From Nannocystis sp. (GTDB lineage: Bacteria; Myxococcota_A; Polyangia; Nannocystales; Nannocystaceae), in NCBI GenBank assembly GCA_016712315.1, contig JADJRG010000029.1:620001-684000 (forward strand): DNA of 64,000 nucleotides, given 5' to 3'. Positions within the stretch are counted from its first letter, which is position 1; each line of letters opens with the position of its first letter. The notes under the pieces are model-generated. The model ran no database searches, had not been told where the DNA came from, and was given only the letters and a program-made list of their open reading frames with translations. This document shows positions 56,216-64,000 of this stretch, piece by piece. The translations under genes were made by a program, and so were the position numbers.

Positions 56216-57898
56216 ATGATGGGAATTCGGCGCATTTCGAGCCTCTTCGGGGCCGCCGCGATCCTCGCGGGCGGCGCTTGTTCGTTCGTCCTCGACTTCG
56301 ACGAGTGTCGACAGACGGCCGACTGCCAGGTCGAGGGAGAGGCGCCGCGTAGCTGCTCGGAGGGGCGCTGCGTGGCGATCGACGCCGTGACCTGTACTTC
56401 GAGTCAGGCGTGCGCGGACGACTTCGGCGAGGCGTTCATCTGCGGCCCGTCCGCGCGCTGCGTCAGCGTCTTGACCGAGGAGTGCCAAGCGGCGCACTGG
56501 CCGAGCGGGAGCCGCGACGACGTGGTGATCATGGGGGTGATCATCCCGACCTCGCCGCCCTATGACGCGATCACTGTGCCGCTGCGCAACGCTGTAGAGC
56601 TGGCGGTCGAGGACTTCAACAAGACCGTGTCGCTGCCCGGAGGGCGCAAGGTCGGGTGGATCGAGTGTGATGACGGGGGCGTGATCACGCGGACAGAAGC
56701 GGCGGCGGGGCACTTGATCGATGGCGTCGGCGTTCCAGCGCTGCTGGGGCCGATCTTCAGCGAGCACGCGCTGAAGGTCGCTCGTGACTATGCGATCCCG
56801 AAGGATGTCTTCTTGATCTCGCCGACCGCCTCGAACAAGGACATCAGCGGGCTCGCGGATAAGGGGCTGGTGTGGCGGACGATCCCCAGCGATCTCTACC
56901 AAGCGAGCGCGCTCGCGGCCCGGATCCCGGCGCTGGGCGGCGAGCCCTGCGCGGTCGCTGCTCAGTGCCCTGGCGGGGCGAGCTGCGATCCGGACGCTGG
57001 CTGCGCGGCTCCAGCGAAGGTCGTGATCCTGAAGAAAGATGACGCGTACGGGAGCGGGCTCCAGTCGGACATCGTCGGGCCGCTCACCGACGCGCTGCCG
57101 CCGGGCGGACTGCTCACGATCAAGTACCCAGATCCGGTGAGCTTCGCGTCGGTGGACGAGCTGAAGAGCGCCTACGGCGGCGTGATCGGCGAGGCGTTCG
57201 GGGCGGCGCCCGACACCGTGATCATCCTGGGGACCAGCGAGGCCTCGGACTTGGTCGGCGGCTACCTCCAGGCGTTGGCGGTACTGAACCCGACGCCGAT
57301 GCCGCCTCGCTTCGTCTTCACCCACGGCGCTGTCCCGGTGATGGAGAAGACGGTGCTCCAGCTCGAGGGGGACTCGGCGCCGCTGCGGCCGGTGTTGATG
57401 GGGCTGGTCGAGGGGACCTCGCCGATCATCCAAGACCCGCAAAATTTTGGCGCCTACAACATCCGCTATCGGATCCGCTACGACAATCAGGACGCGCTCA
57501 CGACCTCGTCGCTGAGCTACGACGCGGCGATGGTGGTGATGTTTGCGATGGCGACGGTCGGGGCGGAGCAGGCGATCACGGGGCCGCGGATCGCCGAGGG
57601 GATGGATCGCCTGGTCGATAAGACGGGGCCAGAGATCTCGTTCAGCGCGGACGGCGGGGAGCTGCCCTTCATTAAGGCCGCGGTCGATGTGCTCGCGGCC
57701 GGCGGCGGCGTCGATCTGAAGGGGGTGAGCGGCGACCTCGACTTCGACCTGACGACCGGCGAGGTCCGGACGAATATCATCGGCTGGGATCTGGTCCCGA
57801 AGTCCGGCTCGCCGGACGTGCCGGTGCTGACGCCGACGCGGATCTTCGTGCTCCAGCCGGCGCCCTCGACCAGCGGTGTGTGGGCGCCGCTGCCGTAG
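56216..57898 (+). CDS. Branched-chain-type substrate-binding lipoprotein
   Basis: 560 residues. A ribosome site (GAGGAGCGACGAG) precedes ATG 56216. The lipoprotein signal ends in AGGAC. Residues 22-90 are a Cys-rich segment with eight or nine cysteines (FDECRQTADCQ, RCVAIDAVTC, CGPSARCVSV), unusual for this family. From about 100 a type I periplasmic-binding fold (LivJ-like) follows: VVIMGVIIPTSPPYDAITVPL, NAVELAVEDFNK, PALLGPIFSEHALKVARDYAIP, AMVVMFAMATVGAEQ. A second cysteine-rich insert interrupts it near 240 (CAVAAQCPGGASCDPDAGCAA). No ABC permease or ATPase gene is nearby, so it may act as a surface receptor rather than a transporter. Confidence 0.85.
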   Translation: MMGIRRISSLFGAAAILAGGACSFVLDFDECRQTADCQVEGEAPRSCSEGRCVAIDAVTCTSSQACADDFGEAFICGPSARCVSVLTEECQAAHWPSGSRDDVVIMGVIIPTSPPYDAITVPLRNAVELAVEDFNKTVSLPGGRKVGWIECDDGGVITRTEAAAGHLIDGVGVPALLGPIFSEHALKVARDYAIPKDVFLISPTASNKDISGLADKGLVWRTIPSDLYQASALAARIPALGGEPCAVAAQCPGGASCDPDAGCAAPAKVVILKKDDAYGSGLQSDIVGPLTDALPPGGLLTIKYPDPVSFASVDELKSAYGGVIGEAFGAAPDTVIILGTSEASDLVGGYLQALAVLNPTPMPPRFVFTHGAVPVMEKTVLQLEGDSAPLRPVLMGLVEGTSPIIQDPQNFGAYNIRYRIRYDNQDALTTSSLSYDAAMVVMFAMATVGAEQAITGPRIAEGMDRLVDKTGPEISFSADGGELPFIKAAVDVLAAGGGVDLKGVSGDLDFDLTTGEVRTNIIGWDLVPKSGSPDVPVLTPTRIFVLQPAPSTSGVWAPLP

Positions 57899-57904
57899 CG
57901 CGGA

Positions 57905-59251
57905 TCAGAGGCCGACGAGCGGGCCGGTGCCGTCGTCGCCGAACTTGTCGTTCGGTACGCCGAAGGTGTTGAGGATCGAGGTGAAGAGGTTCGCGATCGG
58001 CGGCTTGCCTTCGAACTTGAGGTGGCGCCCGGCCTCGATCGCGCCGCCAGCGGTGCCGGCGAGCAGCACCGGCAGGTTGTCGTGGTTGTGCGCGTTGCCG
58101 TCGCTGATCTCGCTCGAGAAGAAGACGAGCGAATTGTCGAGCATGGTGCGATCACCCTCCTGGGTGGTCTTCATGCGCTGGAGCAGCTTGACGAACTGGA
58201 CGATCTCCCAACGATCGATGATCTCGAGCTTGGCGAAGTTGGCGGGGCTGTTCATGTGGTGCGAGAGCTCGTGATGGGCCCCCTGGGCGCCGATGAACGA
58301 GTAGTCGCGGTAGGCGCCGGCGTTCTGGAACATGAAGGTGATCACGCGGGTCATGTCGCACTGCATCGCGAGCACCATGACGTCGATCATGAGATCGATC
58401 TGCGCGGGGAAATTCTCGTAGGCGCCGCTCCAGCCGGGCGGGAGCTCGCACACCGGCGCGACGTCCTCCGCTTTGACGCGCTGCTCGAGCTCGTTGACGC
58501 CGGTGAGGTACTGATCGAGCTTGGCTTGGTCTGTCTTGCCGAGCTTCACCCGCAAGGAATTGACGTCCTCGAGCACGAAGTCGAGGATGCTGAGGCGCTG
58601 GGCGCGGCGGCGCGCGAGCTGCTCGGCGGTCGCCTCGGGGTCGAAGCCGGCGAAGAGCAGATCAAAGACGACCTGCGGATCGGTGAGCTTGGGCACCGGC
58701 GAGGTGGGACCCGCCCAGGAGATGTTGCGGGTGTAAGCGCAGGAGTAGCCGCTGTCGCAGTTGCCGACGTTGCCGCCGCCCTCGAGGCCGAGCTGCAGCG
58801 ACGCGAGCTTGGTCTTGCCGCCGAGGCCGTTGGCGAGGACTTGATCGACCGAGATGTTGTTGAGGATGTCAGTCTCGCTCTTCTTGACGTGGGTGCAGGT
58901 CAAGAAGGCGGAGGTGCCGCCCGCGTGATCGCCAGGACCTTCGGGCTTGGCGGGGTAGTTGGCGAGGCCGGTGAGGACGTTGACGTCGCCCTTGAGATCC
59001 GTGTCGTTCTGGAGATCGACGAGGGGCTCGAGGATCAGCGGGAGGTCGTAGTCGGGGCCGACGACCGTGGGCGTCCAAGACTGCATGTGCATGCCGTTGG
59101 GCACGTACCAGGCGAGGAAGCGCAGGGGGCCGTCCATCGCCGCGCGCGCCTGGCGACCGGCGGGGAGCATCGCCTCCAGCCAAGGGAGGGCGAGCGCCGC
59201 ACCGGCGCCGCCGAGCAGGGCGCGACGTGAGAGTTGAAAGCGTCGGGTCAT
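57905..59251 (-). CDS. DUF1552 family protein, Tat-exported
   Basis: 448 residues. The N-terminus TRRFQLSRRALLGGAGAALALPWLEA is a twin-arginine signal (RRALLGG). The mature part has the DUF1552 phrases LAWYVPNGMHMQSWTP, HAGGTSAFLTC, SVDQVLAN, FMFQNAGAYRDYSFIGAQGAHHELSHHM and LVFFSSEISDGNAHNHDNLPVLLAG. The last resembles the sulfatase/DUF1501-like alkaline-phosphatase fold. It is almost always beside a DUF1592-type cytochrome-like gene, as here, 37 nt downstream of it. No biochemical role is established; polymer or surface-substrate oxidation has been suggested from co-occurrence. Confidence 0.9.
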   Translation of the reverse strand: MTRRFQLSRRALLGGAGAALALPWLEAMLPAGRQARAAMDGPLRFLAWYVPNGMHMQSWTPTVVGPDYDLPLILEPLVDLQNDTDLKGDVNVLTGLANYPAKPEGPGDHAGGTSAFLTCTHVKKSETDILNNISVDQVLANGLGGKTKLASLQLGLEGGGNVGNCDSGYSCAYTRNISWAGPTSPVPKLTDPQVVFDLLFAGFDPEATAEQLARRRAQRLSILDFVLEDVNSLRVKLGKTDQAKLDQYLTGVNELEQRVKAEDVAPVCELPPGWSGAYENFPAQIDLMIDVMVLAMQCDMTRVITFMFQNAGAYRDYSFIGAQGAHHELSHHMNSPANFAKLEIIDRWEIVQFVKLLQRMKTTQEGDRTMLDNSLVFFSSEISDGNAHNHDNLPVLLAGTAGGAIEAGRHLKFEGKPPIANLFTSILNTFGVPNDKFGDDGTGPLVGL

Positions 59252-59288
59252 CGTGGCGTGGCTCCGTAGGTTCGAGGGCGCTGGTTGA

Positions 59289-61430
59289 TCACGAGGGATC
59301 GCCGCGGCGCATGCGGAAGGCGTCGCTGGTGACGAGGGCGAGGACGAGCGCGGTGAAGTGACGATCGCCCTTCTCGAACTGGGTGATGATCTCGTCGAGG
59401 TAGGGCGGATCGACCGGCGAGAGGTTGCGGCCGAGCGCGTAGATGAAGGTCTTTTGGACCATGCACTGCGCGAAGTCTGGCTCGTCAGCGAGGAGGTCGG
59501 CCATCTCGAGGGCGTTGTTGAAGGTGGCGCCGGAGGGCAGGTTACCGCTGGCGTCGACGTCGCCGCCGTTGTCGAAGAGGCGGTAGGCGCCGATCGCGTC
59601 GTAGTGCTCGAGGCTGAAGCCGAGCGGATCCATGATGACGTGGCAGCTCGCGCAGATCGGATCGGCGCGGTGCAGCTCGAAGATCTCGCGTTGGGTGGCG
59701 CCCGGCGGCGGATCTGGGAGCGGCGGGATCTCGAGGCCGTCGGGCGGCGGCGGCGGGGTCATGCAGAGGACCGACTGCATCAGCCACTTGCCGCGCTTGA
59801 CGACCGAGGTGTGGTCGGCGTGCGCGAGCACCGAGAGCAGCCCGGCTTGGGTGAGGATGCCTTGGCGCGGCACGCCGCTGAGGTCCGCCTCGACGAAGCC
59901 TTCACCTTGCACGCCGTCGATCCCGTAGTGGGCCGCGAGCGCGCCGTTGACGAAGGTCTGTTTGGCGGTGAGGAGCTCGATCATGTCGCGATCGCCGGCG
60001 AAGAAGGTGCCGGTGAAGAGGCGCATCTCCTCGGCCATCGCGGCGCGCAGCTCGGGGGTCCAGGTGGGGAAGACCTGCTCGTCGTGGAAGGCGTCCTGGA
60101 TCGCGCGGATGAGGAACCACTGGCCGGCGAAGTTGTCGACGAGCGCGCTCGCGCGCGGATCGGCGAGCAGGCGCAGCGCTTGCCCCTCGAGCACGCCCGG
60201 AGCGCTGAGCTCGCCGGACGCGGCGAGATCGAGGAGCTCGTCGTCGGGCATCGAGCTCCACAGGAAGTAGGAGAGGCGGGTGGCGAGCTCGAAGTCGCTG
60301 AGGGGGTGCGGGGTGAGATCCTGAGGCGCTGGATCGAGCTCGACGCGGAAGATGAAGTGGGGCGAGGTGAGCAGCGCGCGCAGGCCGAGCTTGATCCCGT
60401 CGTCGAAGCCCTCGCCGTTCATCTTGGCCTCGGCGAAGAGGAGGAGGAGGCGATCGAGCTCGCCCTCGCTGAGCGGGCGGCGCAGCGCGCGACGGCCGAA
60501 GCGCTCGAAGATCTGGCGGGCGCACGCCTCCTCGCCGATCTGTTGCGGATCGCAGATCATGATCCGCTCGCGCTGCTTGTTCGGCTCCCCGGCGGCGTCG
60601 AGCGGGCCGCTGACCTGCAACCAGTCGACGAGCAGGTTGCGGTCCTTCATGTTGTCGGGATCGTAGAAGTCGTTGGTGAACTCGACCGCGAAGGTGTGGG
60701 CGCCCGCGGCGAGGGTGAGGTCGACGGCGTAGATCTTGGGGCCGGTGTTGATCGCGTCGACGTCGTAGCTCGCGACGGCCTTGCCGTCGATGTGGAGGAT
60801 GGCGTGGGGGAGGGCGTCGCCCGCCTGTTGGCCGTAGAGGCGGGACTCGAAGCGGTACTCGCCGGGATCGGCGATGGTGATGGTGGTGGTGACGGTGCCG
60901 TTCGACCAGAGGTTCCAGAACTCGCCCGCGGCGGCGCCCAAGGAGGGGGTGACGTCGGGGCCCTCGGCCTCGCGCTTCCATACGGTGGGCTCGAGCACCG
61001 CGACCTGCATGGCCTCCTCGATCAGGGCCTCAGCGGCGCGCTCGTAGAGCTCGACTTGCAGGGGCGAGAGGCTGAGTACGTCGGCGATGTTGTCGAGGCC
61101 GAGGCTGACGTCGTCGGCGGGGAAGTCGTCGGCGGGGGTCTTGGTGGTCCAGAGGAGGTCGCGGACCGTGTTGTTGTACTCGACTCGGTTGAGCCGGTGG
61201 AGGGTGACCCGGCCGGGATCTTGAGCCTGTTCACCGCCGGTGTCGGTGTCGGTCTCGGATTCGCCCGCGTCGCCGCCGCCCTTGGTGGTGGTGCCAGGAT
61301 CGGTGAGGGTCGAGGTCGGCGCGGTGTCGGTCGCGCTGTCTTCGCCGCCGCCAGGGGTGTAGCAGCCGGCGAGCAGGACAGCCGCCAGGCAGAGCGGGCG
61401 CTTGGGGGTGCGAGCGAGGGAGGCCACCAT
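59289..61430 (-). CDS. DUF1587/1592/1588/1585 planctomycete-type cytochrome-like lipoprotein
   Basis: 713 residues from ATG 61430. The signal ends in LLAGC. After a Thr/Ser/Asp linker come DUF1587 (RLNRVEYNNTVRDLL near 80), a CBM-like beta insert at about 165-260 (YRFESRLYGQQAGD, HTFAVEFTNDFY), DUF1595 (RFGRRALRRPLSEGELDRL), DUF1592 (FELATRLSYFLWSSMPDDEL), DUF1588 with heme motif CASCHVIMDPLGF and DUF1585 at the end (FAQCMVQKTFIYALGR). The order is the one seen in Planctomycetes and myxobacteria. The CxxCH motif suggests one covalent heme. Its operon partner is the DUF1552 gene downstream. An 18-bp palindrome covers the start codon. Confidence 0.9.
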   Translation of the reverse strand: MVASLARTPKRPLCLAAVLLAGCYTPGGGEDSATDTAPTSTLTDPGTTTKGGGDAGESETDTDTGGEQAQDPGRVTLHRLNRVEYNNTVRDLLWTTKTPADDFPADDVSLGLDNIADVLSLSPLQVELYERAAEALIEEAMQVAVLEPTVWKREAEGPDVTPSLGAAAGEFWNLWSNGTVTTTITIADPGEYRFESRLYGQQAGDALPHAILHIDGKAVASYDVDAINTGPKIYAVDLTLAAGAHTFAVEFTNDFYDPDNMKDRNLLVDWLQVSGPLDAAGEPNKQRERIMICDPQQIGEEACARQIFERFGRRALRRPLSEGELDRLLLLFAEAKMNGEGFDDGIKLGLRALLTSPHFIFRVELDPAPQDLTPHPLSDFELATRLSYFLWSSMPDDELLDLAASGELSAPGVLEGQALRLLADPRASALVDNFAGQWFLIRAIQDAFHDEQVFPTWTPELRAAMAEEMRLFTGTFFAGDRDMIELLTAKQTFVNGALAAHYGIDGVQGEGFVEADLSGVPRQGILTQAGLLSVLAHADHTSVVKRGKWLMQSVLCMTPPPPPDGLEIPPLPDPPPGATQREIFELHRADPICASCHVIMDPLGFSLEHYDAIGAYRLFDNGGDVDASGNLPSGATFNNALEMADLLADEPDFAQCMVQKTFIYALGRNLSPVDPPYLDEIITQFEKGDRHFTALVLALVTSDAFRMRRGDPS

Positions 61431-61443
61431 CGTCGACGATGGT
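61426..61443. promoter_or_regulatory. 18-bp perfect palindrome overlapping the start of the DUF1592 gene
   Basis: ACCATCGTCGACGATGGT is identical to its own reverse complement and includes the ATG (61428-61430). A perfect TTGACA lies 20 bp upstream (61464-61469, minus strand), with TACCAT at 61439-61444 as a possible -10. It may be an operator. Confidence 0.4.
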
Positions 61444-61488
61444 AGCGGCTGTGGGGGCGGCTGTGTCAACCACGACGGGCCTTCGGCG

Positions 61489-61511
61489 CGCGGGGGCTGA
61501 GGACCCCCGCG
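61489..61511 (-). terminator. Possible terminator hairpin downstream of the response regulator
   Basis: CGCGGGGG (61489-61496) pairs with CCCCCGCG (61504-61511) over a 7-nt loop, about 40 nt past the response regulator stop. It lacks a U-tract, so termination is uncertain. Confidence 0.35.
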
Positions 61512-61551
61512 GCTCGGGCTGTGGCCCTCGACCGTAGCGAGAGCGGCGCGA

Positions 61552-62532
61552 TCAGACGCCGAGCAGCCCGCGGAGGTTGCCGGTGACGGCGCGCGTCGGC
61601 AGGCAGATGCTCCGAGGTCCGACCTCTTGGACCGCGCGGCGCATCGCGTCGGTGGGCTCGTCGTGGACCGCGAGGAGCTGGGGGGGCGAGGATGTCGCGC
61701 TGAGGCGCCCGATCAGGCCGGAGCTCGCGAGATCGGGGACGCCGAGGCTGACGATGATGTGCCTCGGGGGCGCGGATTGGGCGACGAGGAGCGCGTCGGC
61801 GGCGGTCTGCGCGGTGAGCAGCTCGACCGGGGCGGCGGCGAGCTCGTCGCGGACTCGAGCGCGGAATTCGGCGTTCTGAGTGACGAGTAAGACACGGACG
61901 ACCTCGACGAGCGGCTCAGGCGGGCGCTGATGCGGCTCCTCGCGCAGGCGGAAGGACTCGATGATGCGGCGGCGCACCTCGAGCACGTCGAGCGGCTTGC
62001 GCAGGCAGGCGGCCGCGCCAGCGCTGAGGATCCGCTCGGTGTTCGACTCCGTATAGTAGCCGGTGATCGCGATGATCTCGGTGTGCGCGGTCGAGCTCTC
62101 GCGCTTGAGGCGGGCGCAGACCTCGAAGCCGTCGACGCCGGGCATCATGAGGTCGAGGAAGATGAGCTGCGGACGAAAGAGCACGACGTGTCGGCCGGCG
62201 TCGAAGGCGTCGCGGGCGACCTCGATCTCGAAGGCGTGGTTGAGCTCGGTGACGACGTCGCGGAGGAGATCGAGGACCACAGGCTCGTCGTCGACGACCA
62301 AGATCCGGCCGGTCTCGTCGCCGGTCTGGGTGTCGAAGGGGATCCCTCGATCCTGACAGACGCGCTCGATGTCCTCGCGACGGACGCGCCTGTGCCCTCC
62401 TACGGTCTTGAACGCGGGGATCAGCCCGTCTTCGATCCAACGGATCACCGTGGTCGGGGTGACGCAGCAGATCTTGGCGACGTCGTGGGTCGAGTAGGTG
62501 TCTTTGCTAGGGTTGCTGCGGCCGCGGCTCAT
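61552..62532 (-). CDS. Response regulator with MerR-type HTH, receiver and degenerate second receiver
   Basis: 326 residues. Residues 12-55 are an excisionase/MerR-type helix-turn-helix (STHDVAKICCVTPTTVIRWI, then GGHRRVRREDI). Residues about 75-195 are a full receiver: ILVVDDEPVV, LIFLDLMMPGVDGFEV with the phospho-acceptor Asp, ITGYY and CLRKPLD with the Lys. Residues about 210-326 resemble a second receiver (VRVLLVTQNAEFRARVRDEL), but the acceptor Asp region reads IIVSLGVPDL, so it is probably not phosphorylated. HTH at the N-terminus of a receiver is the reverse of the usual order. It is 15 nt downstream of the histidine kinase. Confidence 0.9.
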   Translation of the reverse strand: MSRGRSNPSKDTYSTHDVAKICCVTPTTVIRWIEDGLIPAFKTVGGHRRVRREDIERVCQDRGIPFDTQTGDETGRILVVDDEPVVLDLLRDVVTELNHAFEIEVARDAFDAGRHVVLFRPQLIFLDLMMPGVDGFEVCARLKRESSTAHTEIIAITGYYTESNTERILSAGAAACLRKPLDVLEVRRRIIESFRLREEPHQRPPEPLVEVVRVLLVTQNAEFRARVRDELAAAPVELLTAQTAADALLVAQSAPPRHIIVSLGVPDLASSGLIGRLSATSSPPQLLAVHDEPTDAMRRAVQEVGPRSICLPTRAVTGNLRGLLGV

Positions 62533-62547
62533 AAATATCGCTGTCGA

Positions 62548-64000
62548 TCAGGGGGCAGAGGAGGAGGTCGGGGCGGAGGACGTCGGCGCAGGCGGGGTGA
62601 GCTCGTCTGGCGGTAAGAGCACGGTGAAGGTCGAACCGGCCCCCGGCGCAGAGCGCAGGAGGATCTCGCCGCCGTGATCCTTGATGATTCCATAAGAGAT
62701 GGCAAGGCCCAAGCCGGTGCCCTTGCCGATCTCCTTGGTGCTGAAGAAGGGGTCGAAGATCCGCGGCTGGATCTCGGCGGGGATCCCGTGGCCTTCGTCG
62801 CGGACCGCGACGCTCGCCCAGCCGTCGCCGCGTCGGCTGAGATCGACGGTGACGGCGCCACCCCGCGGCATCGCGTCGACGGCGTTGGCGAGCAGGTTGA
62901 GGAGCACCTGCTCGAGCTGATCGGCGTCCGCGTAGACCTCGACAGGCTGCTCCGGGTAGCTCCGCAAGACCTGGACGTTGTGCATGCGCCACTGGTACTC
63001 GCCGATGCCGACGACTCGGTCGATGAGGCCGCTGAGATCGAGGCGTCGACGCTGCCCGGGCTCTTGCTGGCGCGAGAAGAGGAGCACGCCCTCGACGATC
63101 TTGCGGCAGCGCTCGCCGCTGTCCGCGATCTTGATGATGCGATCGCGGATCCAGGGGTCGAGCGGGCGCTCGAGGAGGAGGCGCGAGTAGCCGACGACGC
63201 CGCTGAGCGGGTTGTTGATCTCGTGGGCGATCCCGGCGGCGAGCAGGCCGACGGCGGCGAGCTTCTGCGAGCGCAGCACTTGATCCTCGAGGGCCCGGCG
63301 GCGGCGAAGATCGAGGCCGACGAGGACCGCGCCGAGGACGCCGCTCGAGTCGCGTAAGAGGCGAGCCTCGAGGTGCAGCGGGATCTCGACGCCCCCGGCG
63401 GTGCGGATCGCGATCTCGTTGACGATCATACCGTCGCTGCAGAGCGCGCCCCACAGATCGTGCCAACGCGCGGGATCGCTGGCGACCGCGACCTCGACGC
63501 CGAAGCGGCGGCCTGCCGCGTCGGCCGCGGTGATCCCGAGGAGCTGCTCGCTGGCGCGGTTCCACGTGACGACGCGGCCGCCTGCGTCGAGGGAGTTGAG
63601 GAGCACAGTGGTCTGATCGAGGAGCAGCGCCTGGTATCCGGCGAGGGCCTCGGTCTCAGCGACCAAGAGGCCGCTGGCGAGGCCCAGGGCGAGCTGCGGG
63701 CCGAGCAGGGCGAGCAAGGAGCGGATCCTGCGGTCAAAGGGGTGCGGGCGCCCGTTCACCAGCAAGAGGTAGCCGACGACGCCGGTGGGCGCGGTGAGGA
63801 GGACGCGGACGGCGGGGTGGGTGAGGCTGAGATCGCCGAAGAGCGCGCGGCTCTCAGGATCCGTGGGATCGACCGGGTGCACCTGCGCGCCGCCGCGCCA
63901 GTGGAGCGGCGGCGCGTCGATCTCTCGTTGAGTGAGCTCGCGCCGGCGATCGATGTCCCAGCGCTCCCAGCGGCCGGCGATCTGCACGATGAGCTGGGCT
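62548..64000 (-). CDS. Sensor histidine kinase (5' end outside the window)
   Basis: The frame is open to the right edge, so the true start may lie beyond 64000; GTG 63987 is an internal candidate. The visible part has a GAF-like region (about 40-110), a PAS domain (LLLDQTTVLLNSLDAGGRVVTWNRASEQLLG), HisKA with phospho-acceptor His in AAGIAHEINNPLSGVVGYSR, and HATPase with N-box NLLANAVDAMP, G1 DEGHGIP and G2 GTGLGLAISYGI. No membrane helix is visible, so it is probably cytoplasmic. The Thr/Ser/Pro tail (PAPTSSAPTSSSAP) is low-complexity. It pairs with the HTH-receiver protein immediately downstream. Confidence 0.92.
   Translation of the reverse strand, partial: AQLIVQIAGRWERWDIDRRRELTQREIDAPPLHWRGGAQVHPVDPTDPESRALFGDLSLTHPAVRVLLTAPTGVVGYLLLVNGRPHPFDRRIRSLLALLGPQLALGLASGLLVAETEALAGYQALLLDQTTVLLNSLDAGGRVVTWNRASEQLLGITAADAAGRRFGVEVAVASDPARWHDLWGALCSDGMIVNEIAIRTAGGVEIPLHLEARLLRDSSGVLGAVLVGLDLRRRRALEDQVLRSQKLAAVGLLAAGIAHEINNPLSGVVGYSRLLLERPLDPWIRDRIIKIADSGERCRKIVEGVLLFSRQQEPGQRRRLDLSGLIDRVVGIGEYQWRMHNVQVLRSYPEQPVEVYADADQLEQVLLNLLANAVDAMPRGGAVTVDLSRRGDGWASVAVRDEGHGIPAEIQPRIFDPFFSTKEIGKGTGLGLAISYGIIKDHGGEILLRSAPGAGSTFTVLLPPDELTPPAPTSSAPTSSSAP

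Overview
The window is GC-rich, densely packed bacterial DNA that looks chromosomal. The gene families point to a predatory-type myxobacterium (Myxococcota), probably of the Nannocystis/Plesiocystis kind. The pointers are a Hanks-type kinase with a PEGA domain, FHA and PP2C signalling genes, many Ser/Thr/Gly/Asp-rich lipoproteins, a DUF1552/DUF1592 secreted pair, a SCE4755-like LPMO-fold protein with a MYXO-CTERM-like tail, large TPR proteins, and an imuA-imuB-dnaE2 cassette under a Myxococcus-type LexA box. This placement is inferred from gene families; there is no rRNA here. I saw no transposase, phage gene, CRISPR array or plasmid function.

Layout. 0-7.6 kb: an FHA fragment, PP2C phosphatase, sugar-nucleotide epimerase, the 23S rRNA methylase RlmKL, two TerB-like proteins, a choice-of-anchor-L lipoprotein and a HAD hydrolase. 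7.6-12.9 kb: the SOS mutagenesis cassette imuA-imuB-dnaE2. 13-21.3 kb: an Ala/Pro/Asp/Glu repeat protein built from 72-bp tandem repeats, a small membrane protein and a 2002-residue TPR protein. 21.4-24.2 kb: tRNA-Thr, then thiS-thiG-thiE followed by a signal-peptidase-fold protein that lacks its catalytic dyad. 24.4-33.4 kb: a Crp/Fnr regulator, alanine racemase, envelope lipoproteins, an L,D-transpeptidase, a B12-type radical SAM protein, TPR/membrane proteins and an N-formylglutamate amidohydrolase. 33.5-33.9 kb: tRNA-Gln and tRNA-Glu with two terminators.

34-46 kb: gamma-glutamyltranspeptidase, a membrane Fe-S reductase (EtfD/HdrD-like) coupled to bolA, a membrane-inserted metallophosphoesterase, a flavoprotein, purM, accD-folC, the LPMO-like protein and a Cys-rich lipoprotein. 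46-53 kb: lnt, aspS, a phosphoesterase, a Bfd-like ferredoxin, trpG-trpC (the trpC product has lost several catalytic residues) and rlmJ. 53-64 kb: the PEGA kinase with a TPR membrane protein, an orphan branched-chain-type binding lipoprotein, the DUF1552/DUF1592 pair, and a histidine kinase with an HTH-receiver response regulator that runs off the right edge.

Working together. Housekeeping genes (rlmKL, rlmJ, aspS, accD, folC, purM, thi, alr, lnt) are interleaved with envelope and signalling genes that look lineage-specific. Many neighbours overlap by 1-4 nt (ATGA, GTGA or TGATG), which suggests translational coupling.

The most striking global signal is a large excess of the tetranucleotide GATC, in genes and intergenic DNA alike. 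It is produced in all three codon phases, including by rare codons (GGA, CGA) placed in front of TC, so the motif itself may be under selection.
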